Shown here: positions 13,959-16,592 of the stretch, one piece after another
Numbering within the stretch: the stretch's first letter is position 1
Layout: every line of letters starts with the position of its first letter
DNA from: an uncultured Gammaproteobacteria bacterium
Lineage (GTDB): Bacteria; Pseudomonadota; Gammaproteobacteria; Steroidobacterales; JABDMI01
Length of the DNA stretch: 16,592 nt
NCBI GenBank assembly: GCA_938039225.1
Contig: CALHVH010000237.1
Span: forward strand, 1-16,592
Reading direction: 5' to 3'
Made by a program: the position numbers and the translations under genes
Notes under the pieces: generated by a model
Databases searched by the model: none
What the model saw: only the letters and a program-made list of their open reading frames with translations
What the model was told of the DNA's origin: nothing

Positions 13959-16574
13959 TTATGCCGCTTCGGATTCAAGAAACTCTTCAGCAAAGCGCTG
14001 TAACATACCACCAGCCGCGTAGGTGATTACTTCATCTGCGGTATCTAGACGACTGGTAACTGGTGTCTCAATCACTTCGCCATCTTTACGAGTAATTTTG
14101 AGTGTTAAGGTATTATTTGCATCAGGTGTACCGATCACATCATAAGTTTCAGAACCATCGAGTTCTAAACTTTTACGAGTTACGCCAGCTTGAAATTGAA
14201 CAGGCAATGCTCCCATACCCACTAGGTTTACGCGATGAATTCGTTCAAAACTTTCGGCCACAATGACTTCAACACCCGCAAGACGTACGCCTTTAGCCGC
14301 CCAATCTCGTGAAGAACCTTGTCCATAATCCGCCCCAGCAACAATGATTAATGGCTGTTTACGTTCCATATAGATTTCAATCGCTTCCCACATACGCATG
14401 ATGGTGCCTTCCGGCTCTAAGCGAGTTAATGAACCTTGTTTAGTTTGTCCATTTTCTTGAACCATCTCATTTAAGGTTTTTGGATTTGCAAAAGTTGCCC
14501 GTTGAGCAGTGAGGTGATCTCCACGATGGGTAGCATAAGAATTAAAATCAACTTCCGGCAAACCCATTTTATGTAAATACTCTCCTGCAGCACTCTCACG
14601 CAAAATAGCATTGGATGGAGACATATGGTCGGTTGTGATGTTATCTCCAAGAACCGCCAATGGTCGTAAACCTTTTAGTGTTCTTTCAGCGGCTAAAGCT
14701 CCTTCCCAATATGGCGGTCTGCGAATATAGGTACTCATTGGACGCCAGTCATAAAGTGGATTAGTTTTGGCTCCACTTTCAACTTGCACATTAAACATAG
14801 GGTTATACACGGCATGGAACTGAGCGGGTTTTACACTGGCTGAAACAATGGCATCAATTTCTTCATCCGTAGGCCATATATCTTTTAAGCGAACTTCATT
14901 GCCCTTTTGATCTAAACCAAGCACACCATTTTCAATATCAAAACGGATAGTCCCTGCAATAGCATACGCCACTACTAAGGGTGGAGAAGCCAAGAAGGCT
15001 TGTTTTGCATAGGGATGAATACGTCCATCGAAATTACGGTTGCCCGAAAGGACTGCGGTCGAATACAAATCGCGTTCAATCAGTTCTTTTTGTATTTCAG
15101 GGTCAAGTGCACCACTCATACCATTACAAGTAGTACATGCAAAGCCAACAATACCAAAGCCTAGGTTTTCAAGTTCAGGAAGTAAATTTGCTTCTTCTAA
15201 ATACAATTGCACCGCCTTTGAACCAGGTGCCAATGAAGACTTCACCCAAGGCTTTCTAGTCAAACCTAAGGCATTGGCATTTCTCGCAATAATCCCGGCG
15301 GCGATTACATTACGTGGATTACTGGTATTGGTACATGAAGTAATAGCAGCAATAATGACCGCGCCATCAGGCATTAGTTGCTTGCCATTCTGTATATCGT
15401 TCTCGACAATTCCAGATATGCCTTTTTCTGCCAAGGTTGAGGTCGCAACGCGTCGATGAGGATTTGAAGGACCTGCAATATTACGCCCAACCTCAGAGAG
15501 ATTAAAGCTAAGCGTACGTTGATACTCAGCACTCTTAAGACTATCTGCCCAAAGACCGGTATGTTTTGCAAAATTCTCAACCAATTTAACGTTTTCGTCG
15601 TCACGACCCGTCAGCTTTAAATACTCAATGGTTTGCTCATCGATGTAAAACATCGCTGCTGTGGCTCCGTACTCTGGAGTCATGTTTGAAATCGTAGCTC
15701 TATCTCCAAGAGTTAAATGCTTAACCCCTTCTCCATAAAATTCAAGATAGGAAGACACTACTTTTTGTTGTCGTAAAAATTCAGTAAGTTGCAAGACTAT
15801 ATCGGTTGCCGTAATGCCTTCTTTACGTTCACCCGTTAATTCAACCCCAATAATTTCAGGCAAACGCATATAGGATGGATTACCAAGCATTACACTTTCA
15901 GCTTCAAGACCACCCACACCAATGGCTATCACACCAAGCGCGTCAACATGCGGCGTGTGACTATCCGTTCCAACAAGCGTATCAGGAAAAGCCACACCGT
16001 CACGAGAATGAATGACTGGTGACATACGTTCAAGATTAATTTGATGCATGATGCCATTACCAGGCGGGACCACATTCATATTTTTAAACGAGGTTTTGGT
16101 CCAATCGATAAAATGGAATCGATCGTCATTTCGTCTATCTTCAATCGCACGGTTTTTTTCAAAGGCATCTTTCTCAAAACCAGCGTGTTCAACCGCAAGT
16201 GAATGATCCACAATAAGTTCGGTAGGAACCACTGGGTTAACTTTTGCAGGGTCACCACCCTTAGCCGCAATCGCATCTCTTAAACCTGCTAAATCTACTA
16301 AAGCGGTTTGACCTAAAATATCATGACACACAACCCGTGCTGGATACCAAGGAAAATCTTTTTCGCTCTTACGCTCAATCAACTGAGTTAATGACTGAGT
16401 TAAAATTTCAGGGTCACAACGGCGTACTAAATTCTCGGCATAGACGCGTGAGCTGTAGGGTAATTTATCGTAAGCGCCAGCTTGTATGTCTTCAACAGCC
16501 TGTCTTGTATCAAAGTAATCTAATTTCGAATTAGGGAGAGGCTTTCTGTATTTGGTGTTTAGTACGACTTTCAT
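13959..16574 (-). CDS. acnD: Fe/S-dependent 2-methylcitrate dehydratase
   Basis: AcnD is the aconitase-superfamily enzyme that dehydrates 2-methylcitrate, yielding the trans form of 2-methylaconitate that requires PrpF. The 871-residue protein carries the three [4Fe-4S] ligands C414 (TSCTNTSNP), C480 and C483 (ACTTCNG). It also has DSHTPHVDALG near the N-terminal active site and GADYGQGSSRDWAAKGVRL in the C-terminal swivelling domain. The neighbouring prpF distinguishes it from a housekeeping AcnA. The start ATG at 16572-16574 has an AAAGAG Shine-Dalgarno 6 nt upstream, and the frame is complete within the window. Genes for methylisocitrate lyase (prpB) and methylcitrate synthase (prpC) would be expected upstream, beyond the right edge. 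AcnA or AcnB must complete the hydration step elsewhere. Confidence 0.95.
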   Translation of the reverse strand: MKVVLNTKYRKPLPNSKLDYFDTRQAVEDIQAGAYDKLPYSSRVYAENLVRRCDPEILTQSLTQLIERKSEKDFPWYPARVVCHDILGQTALVDLAGLRDAIAAKGGDPAKVNPVVPTELIVDHSLAVEHAGFEKDAFEKNRAIEDRRNDDRFHFIDWTKTSFKNMNVVPPGNGIMHQINLERMSPVIHSRDGVAFPDTLVGTDSHTPHVDALGVIAIGVGGLEAESVMLGNPSYMRLPEIIGVELTGERKEGITATDIVLQLTEFLRQQKVVSSYLEFYGEGVKHLTLGDRATISNMTPEYGATAAMFYIDEQTIEYLKLTGRDDENVKLVENFAKHTGLWADSLKSAEYQRTLSFNLSEVGRNIAGPSNPHRRVATSTLAEKGISGIVENDIQNGKQLMPDGAVIIAAITSCTNTSNPRNVIAAGIIARNANALGLTRKPWVKSSLAPGSKAVQLYLEEANLLPELENLGFGIVGFACTTCNGMSGALDPEIQKELIERDLYSTAVLSGNRNFDGRIHPYAKQAFLASPPLVVAYAIAGTIRFDIENGVLGLDQKGNEVRLKDIWPTDEEIDAIVSASVKPAQFHAVYNPMFNVQVESGAKTNPLYDWRPMSTYIRRPPYWEGALAAERTLKGLRPLAVLGDNITTDHMSPSNAILRESAAGEYLHKMGLPEVDFNSYATHRGDHLTAQRATFANPKTLNEMVQENGQTKQGSLTRLEPEGTIMRMWEAIEIYMERKQPLIIVAGADYGQGSSRDWAAKGVRLAGVEVIVAESFERIHRVNLVGMGALPVQFQAGVTRKSLELDGSETYDVIGTPDANNTLTLKITRKDGEVIETPVTSRLDTADEVITYAAGGMLQRFAEEFLESEAA

Positions 16575-16592
16575 TTAATACTCTTTGAAATC

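Noticed and set aside
15040..15459. Plus-strand open frame inside acnD
   Set aside because: It is antisense to the cluster-ligand region of acnD and has no independent support.
1..16592. Mobile element, CRISPR array, tRNA or rRNA
   Set aside because: No transposase, integrase, regularly spaced DNA repeat array, tRNA-like cloverleaf or rRNA sequence was seen on reading both strands. The 75-nt periodicity at the left edge is coding, not a CRISPR.

Overview
This AT-rich window most likely comes from a gammaproteobacterium. The grounds are the AcnD/PrpF form of the 2-methylcitrate cycle, a sigma-54/NtrC-type promoter region at an amt gene, an FkpA/Mip-type lipoprotein isomerase and hybrid GGDEF-EAL proteins. 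Aquatic sulfur-, C1- or hydrocarbon-using lineages would fit, but the genus cannot be fixed from this sequence. No tRNA, rRNA, CRISPR array, insertion sequence or phage gene is visible. The window reads as ordinary chromosome carrying metabolic, transport and signalling genes.

Layout. (1) At 1-1673 a minus-strand pair encodes an inner-membrane-anchored BON/OmpA protein and, 24 bp downstream, a membrane-anchored protein that runs off the left edge. The second protein is missed if only the plus-strand frame of that stretch is considered. It contains a 25-residue tandem repeat. (2) The region 1674-2086 is non-coding and ends in a strong bidirectional terminator. (3) At 2087-3424 (minus) lies amt, preceded by a near-consensus sigma-54 promoter and two NtrC-like boxes 32 bp apart. 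(4) At 3659-5446 (minus) is a three-gene sulfur module: a persulfide dioxygenase-like metallo-beta-lactamase-fold protein and a YeeE/YedE-type transporter split into two small membrane proteins. (5) At 5535-6149 (plus) is a divergently transcribed FKBP-type peptidyl-prolyl isomerase lipoprotein. (6) Two large c-di-GMP proteins converge: a soluble GAF-PAS-PAS-GAF-GGDEF-EAL protein (6401-9673, plus) and a membrane-bound HAMP-PAS-GGDEF-EAL sensor (9730-12642, minus). (7) At 12771-16574 (minus) is acnD-prpF, part of a propionate (2-methylcitrate) operon whose upstream genes would lie beyond the right edge.

How the genes work together. AcnD and PrpF act in sequence on 2-methylcitrate. The dioxygenase and the two YeeE/YedE halves probably handle sulfane-sulfur or thiosulfate uptake and detoxification. 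Amt is probably nitrogen-regulated. The two GGDEF-EAL proteins sense different inputs (cytosolic versus periplasmic), and both keep apparently complete cyclase and phosphodiesterase motifs. The less ordinary items are the repeat protein beside the BON/OmpA protein, the arrangement of the amt control region and the compact divergent promoter at 5447-5534. I did not find convincing evidence of a wholly new multi-gene system.
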